Part shown: positions 51,163 through 59,964 of the stretch, in pieces
How positions within the stretch are numbered: the stretch's first letter is position 1
How the letters are laid out: each line of letters begins with the position of its first letter
NCBI RefSeq assembly: GCF_010994755.1
Contig: NZ_WHSB02000003.1
Span: forward strand, 434,001 to 498,000
Length of the DNA stretch: 64,000 nt
DNA from: Shinella lacus
Lineage (GTDB): Bacteria > Pseudomonadota > Alphaproteobacteria > Rhizobiales > Rhizobiaceae
Reading direction: 5' to 3'
Notes under the pieces: generated by a model
Databases searched by the model: none
Seen by the model: only the letters and a program-made list of their open reading frames with translations
What the model was told of the DNA's origin: nothing
Made by a program: the position numbers and the translations under genes

Positions 51163-51359
51163 GCCTCCGGCCTTGGCGAAGCCTTCTCCCGTGCGACCAT
51201 CCCCGGAAAGGCGCAGGCATGCCTCTCGGCCGTCCGGGCACGGGCTGCGTCGCGCAGCAGTTGCCGCATCTGCCTCAAGGATACTCCGTCTGCCCGCATC
51301 ACCTGCCGGATGAGCGGGTCCTTCAGGATCTCCGCTATCGTCATTTCGCGCTCGGTCAT
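51159..51359 (-). CDS. Small conserved-type hypothetical protein (66 aa)
   Basis: A 66-aa soluble protein opening MTEREMTIAEILKDPLIRQVMRADG and continuing SLRQMRQLLRDAARAR. Helical, charged, no membrane segment. CGGAG lies 6 bp before the ATG at 51359. Similar short proteins with IxxILKDPLIRQxxRADGVSL are common in rhizobial genomes as I recall, without a known function. It converges on the kinase gene, overlapping its last 4 bp. Confidence 0.55.
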   Translation of the reverse strand: MTEREMTIAEILKDPLIRQVMRADGVSLRQMRQLLRDAARARTAERHACAFPGMVAREKASPRPEA

Positions 51360-51492
51360 CGTGATCTCCGTTCTGCTGCCGTTTGGATAGCCGCGGCACA
51401 AAACCTCGCGATGTCAAAACGGGGACGAAACCAAGGCGTTTGGTGAAGTTTTGTTGCCAGGCGCCAAAAGCCGGTGCGCGCCAATATCTCTT

Positions 51493-51508
51493 AACAACAC
51501 GAAACCCA
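51493..51508 (+). promoter_or_regulatory. Candidate OmpR-type site before the patatin/DUF3313/RND block
   Basis: AACAACACGAAACCCA within ATCTCTTAACAACACGAAAC (51485-51504). It repeats the 48682 site almost exactly and lies about 140 bp before the patatin gene. The rest of 51360-51647 contains no gene I can support. Confidence 0.5.
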
Positions 51509-51647
51509 AGGCAATGATGAATCAGACCTAATGCCATCAGATGCGATTTCGAAGGAAGTTTGGCATGACACAACGGCGGCCTGCTGCGGCTGAAAACCAA
51601 AGCTCTATCGGCGCTCGACAGCCGTTTTCTTTCTTCACCTGAGAGCG

Positions 51648-52826
51648 GTGAACGTGCTTCGATGCATTGCCATCCTCATGCTGGTTTTCCTCGCCGGCTG
51701 CGTGGCGCCGGACCGCATCGCCTACGGGCCGCGTGCCGCGGCCAACGCGACGATCGAGGGCTTCGAGCATATCCGCATCTATGCGGATACCGGGCGAGAC
51801 CTGCCCGATGCGCGGGGTTGGCTGCCGGTCCCGGCCCGCAACGAAATCAACTATCTCGTCCTGTCCGGTGGCGGCGCGGGCGGCGCCTTCAGCGTCGGCG
51901 CGCTGAAGGCCTGGTCGGATAAGGGCGGGCGACCGCAGTTCGACATCGTCAGCGGTGTCAGCACGGGCGCGCTAATTGCGCCTTACGCTTTCCTCGGCTC
52001 CGCCTACGACGACACCCTCGTCGACCTCTATACGAGCGGCGTCGCAAAAGAGCTGATCGATGCGGACTTCCTGCCGAAGGGCCTGCTCGGCGCGAGCCTC
52101 CTGAAGCAGGCGCCGCTTCGCACGATGGTGGAGCGCTACCTGACGCGCGACATTCTGGCGAAGATCGCTGCGGAGCATCGCAAGGGTCGGCGCCTGCTTG
52201 TCCTGACCTCGAACCTCGATTCCCAGCGGGCGGTGATCTGGAACATGGGCGCCATCGCCAATAGCGGCCGGGCCGATGCCCTGAAACTGTTCCAGGACGT
52301 CATCATCGCCTCGGCAAGCATCCCCGGCCTCTATCCCGCCGTCCTCATCAAGGCGACATCCGAGGGCAGGGCATTCGAGGAGATGCATTCCGACGGCGGT
52401 TCGGCCTCCCAGATCCTCACGATCCCCGAAGGCTGGATGGCAAGCTCCGACAAGGTCGACTGGCCAAAAGGCTTCAAGTTCAACATGTTCATCATCGTCA
52501 ACAATACGCTCATTCCGGAATTCTCGACGACGACGAACAACACGTTTGCCGTCATGGCGCGGGCGAATTCCGCTCTCATCAAGGCGCAGACGCGCAGCGC
52601 GCTGCTCGCCACCTATGTCTATGCCCAGAAGACCGGCATCCGGTTTCATGTGGCCTCGATAGATACGCAGGTCCCATACAAGATGACCGACCCGTTCAAC
52701 ACCAACTACATGCGCGCCGTCTACAATCTTGGTTATGCAAAAGCGGCAAGCGGCAGCCTGTGGAAAGACAGGCCGTCCTTCAGCGAGCCGTTGAGGATCG
52801 CCCAGCCGTTGGAGCAGGCGCCATAA
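51648..52826 (+). CDS. Patatin-like phospholipase lipoprotein
   Basis: Lipoprotein of 392 aa. GTG start at 51648; signal peptide with lipobox LAGC (Cys about 18). Patatin core: oxyanion loop SGGGAGGAFSVGAL near 75, nucleophile serine in GVSTGAL near 105 and catalytic aspartate in HSDGGSAS near 250. It is probably anchored in the outer or inner membrane facing the periplasm and cleaves phospholipids or other esters. It begins a block with the DUF3313 lipoprotein and an RND pump. GAGAG precedes the start. Confidence 0.82.
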   Translation: MNVLRCIAILMLVFLAGCVAPDRIAYGPRAAANATIEGFEHIRIYADTGRDLPDARGWLPVPARNEINYLVLSGGGAGGAFSVGALKAWSDKGGRPQFDIVSGVSTGALIAPYAFLGSAYDDTLVDLYTSGVAKELIDADFLPKGLLGASLLKQAPLRTMVERYLTRDILAKIAAEHRKGRRLLVLTSNLDSQRAVIWNMGAIANSGRADALKLFQDVIIASASIPGLYPAVLIKATSEGRAFEEMHSDGGSASQILTIPEGWMASSDKVDWPKGFKFNMFIIVNNTLIPEFSTTTNNTFAVMARANSALIKAQTRSALLATYVYAQKTGIRFHVASIDTQVPYKMTDPFNTNYMRAVYNLGYAKAASGSLWKDRPSFSEPLRIAQPLEQAP

Positions 52827-52874
52827 ATGCACCGGCCCGTCCTCACTTTAAAAAATACCGACAGGAGACTGAAA

Positions 52875-53729
52875 ATGCTACCTCTTTCCCTTGGCCAGCA
52901 CCGAGTGTTCGGTGCCGCGCTTCTGCCCTGCCTCGTCGTGTCGATCCTTGGCGGGTGCGCCTCGGTGCCGCTGGAGCAGGCGAATTCGCTGGCATCCTAT
53001 GAAGGCCTCACGCCGGTCGACGGGCGCCTGAGAAAGGCGAAGTATAAGGCCGTGCCCGGTGACCTCGGCACGATCCGCACGGTCTACATCGAGCCGACCC
53101 GGATCTCGCCGACCGCCGCACTGTCGACCCAAAAATCCTCGGAACAAGCCCTGGTGGCGAACGCCATCAGCCGCGCGCTGTGCATCGGCGTCAGCGACCG
53201 GTTCGCGGTCGTCGAGCGGAAGGAGGATGCGGACCTCGTCGTCCATGCCACCATTGTCCGCATCGTGCCGACCAATCCCACGGTCGCCGGCGTCTCGACG
53301 GTCGCCTCGCTCGGCTCCTCCTTCGTGCTTCCCGTGAGCGTGCCGAGACTGCCCTTCGGCCTCGGTGGGCTCGCCGTCGAGGCCGAGGCGACGACCAGGG
53401 AGGGTAAGCAGCTCGGCGCCATGGTCTGGGCCAAGGGTGCGAATTCCCTGACCACGGATGCGCGGGTGTCCCAGGTCGGCGATGCCTATTCGCTCGCAAG
53501 CAGTTTCGGCAACGATTTTTCAAAGATGCTCGTCACGGGCAAGACGCCGTTCAAGGGCCTGCCGAAGCTGCCGTCCTCGCAGAAGCTGAAATCCAATCTG
53601 GGCGGCAAGCCCAAATATCTTGCATGCGAACGGTTCGGCCGGGCGCCCGGCCTGAAGAATTTTGCCGGCGCGCAACTCGGCATGCCGCCCTCCTGGACCG
53701 ACAAGGCGGGCGCGGAGCAGAAACGCTAG
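52875..53729 (+). CDS. DUF3313-type lipoprotein
   Basis: Lipoprotein of 284 aa. Start ATG at 52875 is chosen over 52827 because AGGAG (52863-52867) is 7 bp upstream and this yields a clean signal peptide ending in the lipobox ILGGC. The body has SYEGLTPVDGRLRKAKY and EQALVANAISRAL..ADLVVHATIVRI, in the style of DUF3313 proteins. Function unknown. It lies between patatin and the adaptor gene and may act with the pump in envelope lipid handling. Cys in KYLACERFGR is a single extra cysteine. Confidence 0.72.
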   Translation: MLPLSLGQHRVFGAALLPCLVVSILGGCASVPLEQANSLASYEGLTPVDGRLRKAKYKAVPGDLGTIRTVYIEPTRISPTAALSTQKSSEQALVANAISRALCIGVSDRFAVVERKEDADLVVHATIVRIVPTNPTVAGVSTVASLGSSFVLPVSVPRLPFGLGGLAVEAEATTREGKQLGAMVWAKGANSLTTDARVSQVGDAYSLASSFGNDFSKMLVTGKTPFKGLPKLPSSQKLKSNLGGKPKYLACERFGRAPGLKNFAGAQLGMPPSWTDKAGAEQKR

Positions 53730-53852
53730 CACGCGCTGCCCAAACGCAATCTTTCGTAATGCGATGAAACACCGGCAGCGTCCTGGATCGGTAGCCTTTG
53801 ATCCGGATCATGCCGGGGCGATGTGCCTTCGGATCAATCGGAAGGTGGTTTC

Positions 53853-55079
53853 ATGCGTGAGAAATCCAGCTCACATTCAACGCGCGCCCGTCTGCTGCTG
53901 GGCGTCCTGCTGCTGTCTTGCCCCGTGACGCTGAAAGCCCAGGAGCAGATGCCGGTAACGGTCGTCGTTGCCCGGCAGAGCACGGTGACCGAGCAGGTTT
54001 CCGTCATAGGCTCGGTGGTTTCGCGCGAGGAAGTGCAGGTGCATTCCTTCATCGAGGGGCAGGAGATACGGCAGATTCTCGTCGAGGTCGGGCAGTATGT
54101 CGAAAAGGGTCAGCCGCTCGCCGTGCTCGACACGACCGACGCCCGGATGCGGCTCGATCGCAATGCCGTCAGCATGCTGCGCGCCACGGCAGCCGTCGCC
54201 GTAGAGGCGGCCCGGGTGGATGTGGCGCGGGTGACGGAAGCGGAAACCGCCAGCGTTTTCGAGCGCAGCCGCGTGCTGCATGCCAGAAACGTCATCTCGC
54301 AACAGGTGTTGGATCAGCATCGCAACGCCCATGAGAGGGCGGCCGCCGAACTGGGCCTGGCGCGCCAGTCTCTGGCCCTTGCGGAGGCGGAAGCTGCTTT
54401 GGTGACCCGCGAACGCGCGGAAATCGAGCTGACGGTCGAGCGCAGCACGGTGCGGGCTCCGATGGCCGGGCTCATCCTCAGCCGCACGGCACGCCTCGGC
54501 GCGATGACCTCGGACACCGCCACGCCGCTGTTCCTCATCGCGGAAGAGGGGAGCATGGAATTCGTCGCTTCCGTGGTGGAAACGAATTTCGTTCGCCTGC
54601 AAAACGGCATGCGCGCCGACGTGACGCTTCCCGGCCACGAGGACCCCGTTTCCGGCACGCTGAGGCTGAAGGCCGCGCAGCTCGATCCCGCGACCCGCAG
54701 CGGTCAGGTGCATATCGCGCTCGACAGGCGGGAAGGCCTCACACCCGGCGTTTTCGCGCAGGGACGCATCGATGTTTCCGAACGCCAAAACATTCTTCTT
54801 CCGGGCAGCGCGGTGAAAACCGTGCGCGGCGCGGACACGATCTTCGTCGTGACGGAAGGTGCTGTGGATGTGCGGCCCGTCACGGTGGGTGCCCGTCAGG
54901 ACGGCTTGGTGGAGATCACGCAGGGCGTCGATGACGGGGAGATGGTGGTCCTGAAAGCGGGCGGGTTCCTCAAGGCGCAGGACAGGGTGCAGCCGGTCGT
55001 CGCCACGCTGGATGCCGCTCCCGTGGACAGATTGGCCGCCTCGCTGCCGAGCGTTGATGAAACAAGGGAGATCCGGTGA
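53853..55079 (+). CDS. RND efflux periplasmic adaptor (second system)
   Basis: Adaptor of 408 aa; signal peptide about 1-27 (ending TLKAQ). Lipoyl half SFIEGQEIRQILVEVGQYVEKGQPLAVLD near 70, helical hairpin (about 100-185) rich in A, R and E, second lipoyl half TVRAPMAGLILSR, and barrel GTLRLKAAQLD. GGAAGG precedes the ATG. Its stop overlaps the pump ATG. Pairs with the RND pump at 55079. Confidence 0.87.
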   Translation: MREKSSSHSTRARLLLGVLLLSCPVTLKAQEQMPVTVVVARQSTVTEQVSVIGSVVSREEVQVHSFIEGQEIRQILVEVGQYVEKGQPLAVLDTTDARMRLDRNAVSMLRATAAVAVEAARVDVARVTEAETASVFERSRVLHARNVISQQVLDQHRNAHERAAAELGLARQSLALAEAEAALVTRERAEIELTVERSTVRAPMAGLILSRTARLGAMTSDTATPLFLIAEEGSMEFVASVVETNFVRLQNGMRADVTLPGHEDPVSGTLRLKAAQLDPATRSGQVHIALDRREGLTPGVFAQGRIDVSERQNILLPGSAVKTVRGADTIFVVTEGAVDVRPVTVGARQDGLVEITQGVDDGEMVVLKAGGFLKAQDRVQPVVATLDAAPVDRLAASLPSVDETREIR

Positions 55080-58000
55080 TGAACGCCAACATTTCGGCCT
55101 GGGCCATTCGGAACCCGCTGCCGTCTTTCCTGCTCTTCGTGGTGCTGACCGTTGCCGGGCTCTACAGCTTCTCCCGGCTGCCCGTGACTTATTTCCCGGC
55201 GATCGTCACCCCGCTCGTGCGCATCACCGTCGAGCAGTCAGGCGCCACGCCGGTCGAGCTCGAAACCGAAGTCACGCGGCCGATCGAGAACGCGGTCGCG
55301 TCCCTGCCTGCGGTGAAGGAACTGACATCGACGGTCGATCAGGGCCGCTCCGTGACCACCGTCGAGTTCGAGCTCGGCCTGGTCTCGCCCGACCGCGCGA
55401 TGGACGATGTGCGGGATGCGGTGGCGCGCGTGCGGGGCGACCTGCCCGATGGTATCGACGAGCCCGTGATCGAACGGCTGGAAGAGGAAGCCCAGTCCGT
55501 CGTCACCTACGCCGTTTTCAGCCAGGACATGACGGTCTCGGACCTGTCGTGGTTCGTCGACGACGTGGTGGCGCGCGATCTCCAGGGACTGCGCGGCGTC
55601 AGCCGTGTCGAACGCATCGGTGGCGGCGACCGCGAGATCCGCGTCGAACTCGATGCCGACAAATTGCAGGCGCTGGCACTCACCGCCGGCGCGGTCAACG
55701 AAACGATCCGCCAGAGCCAGCTCGAGCGATCGGGCGGGCGACAAGAGATCAACGGCCGCGAACAGGTGCTGACGACCGCCGCCTCCGCCGAGACGGTTTC
55801 GAGCCTGGCCGAGCGGCGCCTTGCGCTGGCGGGCGACAGTTCCGTTCGGCTTGCGGACATTGCAAGCGTTCGCGACACCATCGCCGAGCCGCGGTCCTTT
55901 GCGACCCTGGACGGTGAAGAGATCGTGAGCTTCGCCGTCTCGCGCTCGCAGGGTGCCAGCGAGGTGGGCGTTGCCGAGGTTGTCGCGGCCGCCGTCGCGG
56001 AACTGGCGGCGAAGAACCCGGCCGTCCAGTTCCGGCTGGTGGATGACAATGTCTCCTACACGACAGGCAATTACCGCTCGGCGATGAACACCTTGCTGGA
56101 GGGTGCGGCACTTTCCATCGTCGTGGTCTTCCTGTTCCTGCGCGACTGGCGGGCGACCATCGTTGCCGCCGTGGCGCTGCCATTGTCGATCATCCCGACC
56201 TTCTTCGCGATCGACCTTCTCGGCTTTTCGCTTAACATCCTCAGCCTGCTGGCCATCACGCTGGTGACCGGCATCCTTGTCGATGATGCGATCGTCGAGA
56301 TCGAGAACGTCGTCCGCCATCGCAACATGGGCAAGTCCGCCTATCGGGCAGCGCTCGATGCCTCCGACGAAATCGGGCTTGCCGTCATCGCGATCTCTGC
56401 GACCATCATCGCGGTCTTTGCGCCCGTCGGGCTGATGAGCGGCATCGTCGGCCTCTATTTTCGCGAATTCGGCCTGACCGTCGCCATTGCGGTGTTCTTC
56501 TCCCTGCTGGTCGCACGGCTGATAACACCCATCCTCGCCGCCTATTTCATGACCGGCCATCCGCGGACGGAGTCGCGCGACGGCCGCCTGTTGCGGGCCT
56601 ACCAGAGCCTGTTGAGGGTGAGCCTTCGGTGGCGATGGGCGACGATCGGTGGCGCCTTCGGCCTGTTCGCGCTCTCCGTCATGTCGCTTGCATCGGTGCC
56701 GACGGCCTTCCTGCCGGAGGAGGACATGGGCCGGCTGACGCTCACCGTGGAACTGCCGCCCGGCGCGACATTGGAAGAGACCCGCGCCGTCACCGATGAG
56801 ATCGCGGCTCGCGCGGGTGCATTCCTCGAGGTCGAGGGTGTTTTCGCACGCGCGGGGGCCAGCATGAACGGGCAGCAGGATCTGCGCTATGCGGTGATCC
56901 TCATCGACCTCGTGCACAAGACGAAGCGGGACAGCTCCTCCTTCGCCATCGAGGCGGACATGGAAAACAAGCTTGCCTCCATCGCCGACGTGCGCTTGAG
57001 GTTCCTCAACAATCGTGGCGGTCGCGACCTGTCCTTCGCGGTGCTGGGAAGCGATGGAGAGGCGGTGCAACAGGCCGCCGATGCCATCCTGAACGAAATG
57101 TCCGGCGAGCCGAGCTTCGTCAAGCCCGCAAGCGACAACGTCGCCACGCGCCCGGAACTACGGATGTCCGTGTTGACCGACAAGGCAGCGCTGCTTGGCG
57201 TAACGCCCGCCGCGATCGCCGACACGATCCGCCTCTCGACGATCGGCGACACGGACAGCAGGCTGGCGAGCTTCATCGACGGCTCCCGCCAGATCCCCAT
57301 ACGCGTCGTGCTCTCGCCTGGCGCACGCGACCGGCTTCCGATCCTGCAAATGTTGTCCGTGCCATCAGACAAGGGCAACCATATCCCCTTGTCCGCCGTC
57401 GCCGACATCAGCTTCGACGAGACGGTCGCCGCGATCGATCGTTTCGATCGCCAGCGCCGGATCGAGATCGGCGTGGACCTGAAGGACGGCATGACATCGG
57501 GACAGGGCCTCGACCGGCTGATGCAGTTGGCGAGCGTGAAGGCCCTCCCAGAAGGTGTCCGCCTTCAGGCCACCGGCGATTCCGATTCCGAGGGGGATGT
57601 CTTCGAGAGTTTCTTCGTGGCGATGGGATCGGGCATCATGCTGGTTCTCATCGTGCTGATCCTGCTGTTTCGCAGCGTTTTGGCGCCATGGACCATCCTC
57701 GCCTCCCTTCCGCTATCGATCGGCGGCGTTGCCGCCGGGCTTCTCTTCAGCGGAAATGCCATGTCGCTTCCCGTGGTCATCGGCATCCTCATGTTGATGG
57801 GTATCGTCACCAAGAACGCCATCATGCTGCTCGACTTCGCGATCGAGCGCGAGGCGCATGGGCTTTCCCGCACGGAGGCCATCGTCGAGGCCTGCCTGGA
57901 GCGGGTGCGCCCCATCGTCATGACGACGCTCGCGATGGTGGGAGGAATGGCGCCCTCCGCCTTCGGACTGGGCGATGGCGGCGAGTTTCGCGCGCCAATG

Positions 58001-58144
58001 GCGATTGCCGTCATCGGCGGGCTGCTGGTGTCCACGGTGCTGTCGCTGATCGTAATCCCGTCGCTGCACCTCGTCATGTCCGGCCTGGGTGATCGCGTGA
58101 GCCGGACGTTCGGGCCGATGGTCCGTCCAGCCGAGACGCAATAA
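55079..58144 (+). CDS. RND-family efflux transporter, inner-membrane pump (second system)
   Basis: Pump of 1021 aa, opening MNANISAWAIRNPLPSFL like the pump at 41652 and with similar layout. Helix-4 motif GILVDDAIVEIENV, later MGIVTKNAIMLLDFA and RVRPIVMTTLAMVGGMAPSA. Periplasmic loops are diverged from the first pump, so different substrates are likely. No outer-membrane channel gene nearby. Probably one transcription unit with the lipoproteins and adaptor, 123 bp separating the DUF3313 and adaptor genes. Confidence 0.9.
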   Translation: MNANISAWAIRNPLPSFLLFVVLTVAGLYSFSRLPVTYFPAIVTPLVRITVEQSGATPVELETEVTRPIENAVASLPAVKELTSTVDQGRSVTTVEFELGLVSPDRAMDDVRDAVARVRGDLPDGIDEPVIERLEEEAQSVVTYAVFSQDMTVSDLSWFVDDVVARDLQGLRGVSRVERIGGGDREIRVELDADKLQALALTAGAVNETIRQSQLERSGGRQEINGREQVLTTAASAETVSSLAERRLALAGDSSVRLADIASVRDTIAEPRSFATLDGEEIVSFAVSRSQGASEVGVAEVVAAAVAELAAKNPAVQFRLVDDNVSYTTGNYRSAMNTLLEGAALSIVVVFLFLRDWRATIVAAVALPLSIIPTFFAIDLLGFSLNILSLLAITLVTGILVDDAIVEIENVVRHRNMGKSAYRAALDASDEIGLAVIAISATIIAVFAPVGLMSGIVGLYFREFGLTVAIAVFFSLLVARLITPILAAYFMTGHPRTESRDGRLLRAYQSLLRVSLRWRWATIGGAFGLFALSVMSLASVPTAFLPEEDMGRLTLTVELPPGATLEETRAVTDEIAARAGAFLEVEGVFARAGASMNGQQDLRYAVILIDLVHKTKRDSSSFAIEADMENKLASIADVRLRFLNNRGGRDLSFAVLGSDGEAVQQAADAILNEMSGEPSFVKPASDNVATRPELRMSVLTDKAALLGVTPAAIADTIRLSTIGDTDSRLASFIDGSRQIPIRVVLSPGARDRLPILQMLSVPSDKGNHIPLSAVADISFDETVAAIDRFDRQRRIEIGVDLKDGMTSGQGLDRLMQLASVKALPEGVRLQATGDSDSEGDVFESFFVAMGSGIMLVLIVLILLFRSVLAPWTILASLPLSIGGVAAGLLFSGNAMSLPVVIGILMLMGIVTKNAIMLLDFAIEREAHGLSRTEAIVEACLERVRPIVMTTLAMVGGMAPSAFGLGDGGEFRAPMAIAVIGGLLVSTVLSLIVIPSLHLVMSGLGDRVSRTFGPMVRPAETQ

Positions 58145-58317
58145 GGCGTACAACTTCTTAATCCGTCGAAACAAATCTTTAAGCCGGCGCGATCCCGCCC
58201 GTGGGAAGGAAATCCATCGACTTTCCTTCAAGCACGGATGTTGCGACATGCTCTTCATCGTTTGCCGATCACGGAAACTGCACCCAAGTACGGGCAAGCG
58301 GGCAGGGGAGGCGGATC

Positions 58318-58935
58318 ATGGCTGAGGTCCGTACTCCCTTCCTGCAGCAATACCGCATCAATACGCTCCGCCTCTTCGGCGCCGTCGCGTTCGCACTGCT
58401 GGCCGTGACGGCGTCGCCTCCCGGTGCACCGCTTGTGAACTCCCTCTTCGAGCTGACGGGATTGCTGGCAATCTTCACGGCCATTGCCGGCCGCGTATGG
58501 TCGCTGTTCTATATCGGCGGCCGCAAGAATGCCGAGCTCGTCACCGACGGCCCCTATTCGATCACCCGCAATCCCCTTTACCTGTTCAGCCTGATCGGGA
58601 TTGCCGGGCTCGGGGCGCAGACCGAGAGCCTGTTGTCGATGGTCGCGATGACGGGCATCGCCTATTTCGCCTTCGACATGGCGATGCGGGGCGAAGAGGC
58701 CTTCCTCGCCGGCCGCTATGGCCACAGCTTCGAGCACTATCGCCAGGTAACACCAAGGCTCCTGCCGGATTTCTCGCTCTGGCGGGAGGCCGACGATACC
58801 CCATTGCGCTCCGTCAAAGCCGTCAGCGGCCTGAAGGACGGCGCCGTCTTCCTGGCCGCCTGGCTGGGCATCGAGCTCATCAAGCTGGGGCAGGCGGCGG
58901 AATTGCTGCCGGTCTTCTGGACATTGCCGTTCTAG
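58318..58935 (+). CDS. Isoprenylcysteine/phospholipid methyltransferase-like membrane protein
   Basis: Membrane protein of 205 aa with four or five hydrophobic segments and the ICMT/PEMT-like motif GPYSITRNPLYLFSLIGI near 80, plus RGEEAFLAGRYGHSFEHYRQ near 125, the SAM-binding region. Start at 58318 follows GGGGAGG. Such proteins methylate lipids or small isoprenoid targets. It sits 173 bp after the RND pump and may modify an envelope lipid. Confidence 0.78.
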   Translation: MAEVRTPFLQQYRINTLRLFGAVAFALLAVTASPPGAPLVNSLFELTGLLAIFTAIAGRVWSLFYIGGRKNAELVTDGPYSITRNPLYLFSLIGIAGLGAQTESLLSMVAMTGIAYFAFDMAMRGEEAFLAGRYGHSFEHYRQVTPRLLPDFSLWREADDTPLRSVKAVSGLKDGAVFLAAWLGIELIKLGQAAELLPVFWTLPF

Positions 58936-58967
58936 CACCTGCCGCGCAGTCGCCCCATTTCCTCGCA

Positions 58968-58979
58968 ACAAAACATAAC
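58968..58979 (+). promoter_or_regulatory. Candidate response-regulator site (locus 2), copy 1
   Basis: ACAAAACATAAC within AACAAAACATAACAAAGC, direct half-sites AACAAA separated by 10 bp. It lies 64 bp before the regulator start. The 12-mer ACAAAMCRTAAC recurs at 60916 and 60985. Confidence 0.5.
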
Positions 58980-59043
58980 AAAGCGAAATGTTTGTCGCCC
59001 GCGTGATAAGCATTATATGCGCGTTCAGGTTGGGAAGACGAGA

Positions 59044-59766
59044 ATGCAATCGAGTTCCGCAAATGCAAGAATCCTGATTGTCGAAGACGATCCGGAGATC
59101 GGCAGTCTCCTCGCGCTGACGGTGCAGGAGAGCGGGATGATCGCGACCGTCGCGGAAGACGGGCGGGTGATGCAATCCCTGCTGCGCAACAACGAATTCG
59201 ACCTGATCATTCTGGACGTGATGCTTCCCGGCGAGGATGGCCTCAGCATTTGCAGGCGCATCCGCTCGGAGAAGACCACGCCGATCATCCTGCTCACGGC
59301 GCTGGGGGAAGAGATCGATCGCATCGTCGGGCTGGAAGTGGGCGCCGATGACTATGTCACCAAACCCTTCAGCCCCCGGGAGATCGTTGCCCGTATCCGC
59401 AGCCTTCTGAGGCGGGCGTCCTACGGCCTGGCGAACAATGTCGATCAGCGCAAGCTGCGCTTCGATGGCTGGCAGATCGATCCGCTGCGCCGGCAGCTGC
59501 ATGATCCGAGCAATGCCAGGGTGGCGCTGACCACGACGGAGTTCGATCTGTTGCTGGCTTTTTGCCGGAATCCCGGCCGGATCATCACCCGCGAGGAGCT
59601 TCTGTCCCTGACCCATAGCGGCCTTGCCGGACCGATCGAGCGCAGCATCGATGTGCATATCAGCCGGCTGCGCCAGAAGATCGAAGTGGACCCGAAAACG
59701 CCGGCACTGCTGCACACGGTGCGGCTCGGCGGCTACATGTTCACCGCCCGGGTCGAGCAATCCTAG
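59044..59766 (+). CDS. OmpR-family response regulator (locus 2)
   Basis: Response regulator of 240 aa. Receiver with EDD at 14-16, phospho-acceptor D58 in IILDVMLPGEDG and K107 in YVTKPF; winged helix with ALTTTEFDLLLAF and IERSIDVHISRLRQKI. ATG 59044 follows GGGAAG; an ATG 27 bp earlier has no ribosome site. Close homologue of the regulator at 49022. Its kinase is not adjacent but lies at 61098 beyond the mipA gene on the opposite strand. Confidence 0.88.
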   Translation: MQSSSANARILIVEDDPEIGSLLALTVQESGMIATVAEDGRVMQSLLRNNEFDLIILDVMLPGEDGLSICRRIRSEKTTPIILLTALGEEIDRIVGLEVGADDYVTKPFSPREIVARIRSLLRRASYGLANNVDQRKLRFDGWQIDPLRRQLHDPSNARVALTTTEFDLLLAFCRNPGRIITREELLSLTHSGLAGPIERSIDVHISRLRQKIEVDPKTPALLHTVRLGGYMFTARVEQS

Positions 59767-59768
59767 GG

Positions 59769-59905
59769 CCAATCGACATTCAGCCCATGCCGGTCTGCAA
59801 ACGGCAATTTTCCGCGCTTCCGGTGCTCACGTACCAAAAGTACGCTGCGCTCCTGATCGCGGAAACTCACGATTTTCGGCCCGGCCTGAACTGAATGTCG
59901 ATTGG
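59769..59905. repeat. Palindromic intergenic repeat element, about 137 bp
   Basis: CCAATCGACATTCAG (59769-59783) and CTGAATGTCGATTGG (59891-59905) form perfect 15-bp inverted ends. Inside are nested complementary blocks (TTTTCCGCG with CGCGGAAA, GTACC..AAAAGTAC hairpin and GCCGG with CCGGC), so the element can fold into a long stem. It has the look of rhizobial mosaic palindromic repeats. It carries no coding frame. It lies between the regulator stop and the terminator. Confidence 0.6.
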
Positions 59906-59925
59906 TCCTGGCCGTTGTCTTGGGC

Positions 59926-59953
59926 AAGAAGCCGGAATTGCTCCGGCTTCTTT
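59926..59953. terminator. Bidirectional terminator between regulator and mipA
   Basis: AAGAAGCCGGA / TCCGGCTTCTT, 11 perfect pairs with a 5-nt loop ATTGC, T-rich on the + side and A-rich on the left. It can end the regulator transcript and the converging mipA transcript (stop at 59965). Confidence 0.8.
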
Positions 59954-59964
59954 GATCGCATCAA

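Noticed and set aside
58157-58172. CTTAATCCGTCGAAAC as another OmpR-type site before the methyltransferase gene
   Set aside because: It keeps the 10-bp spacing only loosely (AAT and AAC half-sites) and lacks both the AACCCA half and the ACAAAMCRTAAC core, so it was not called.
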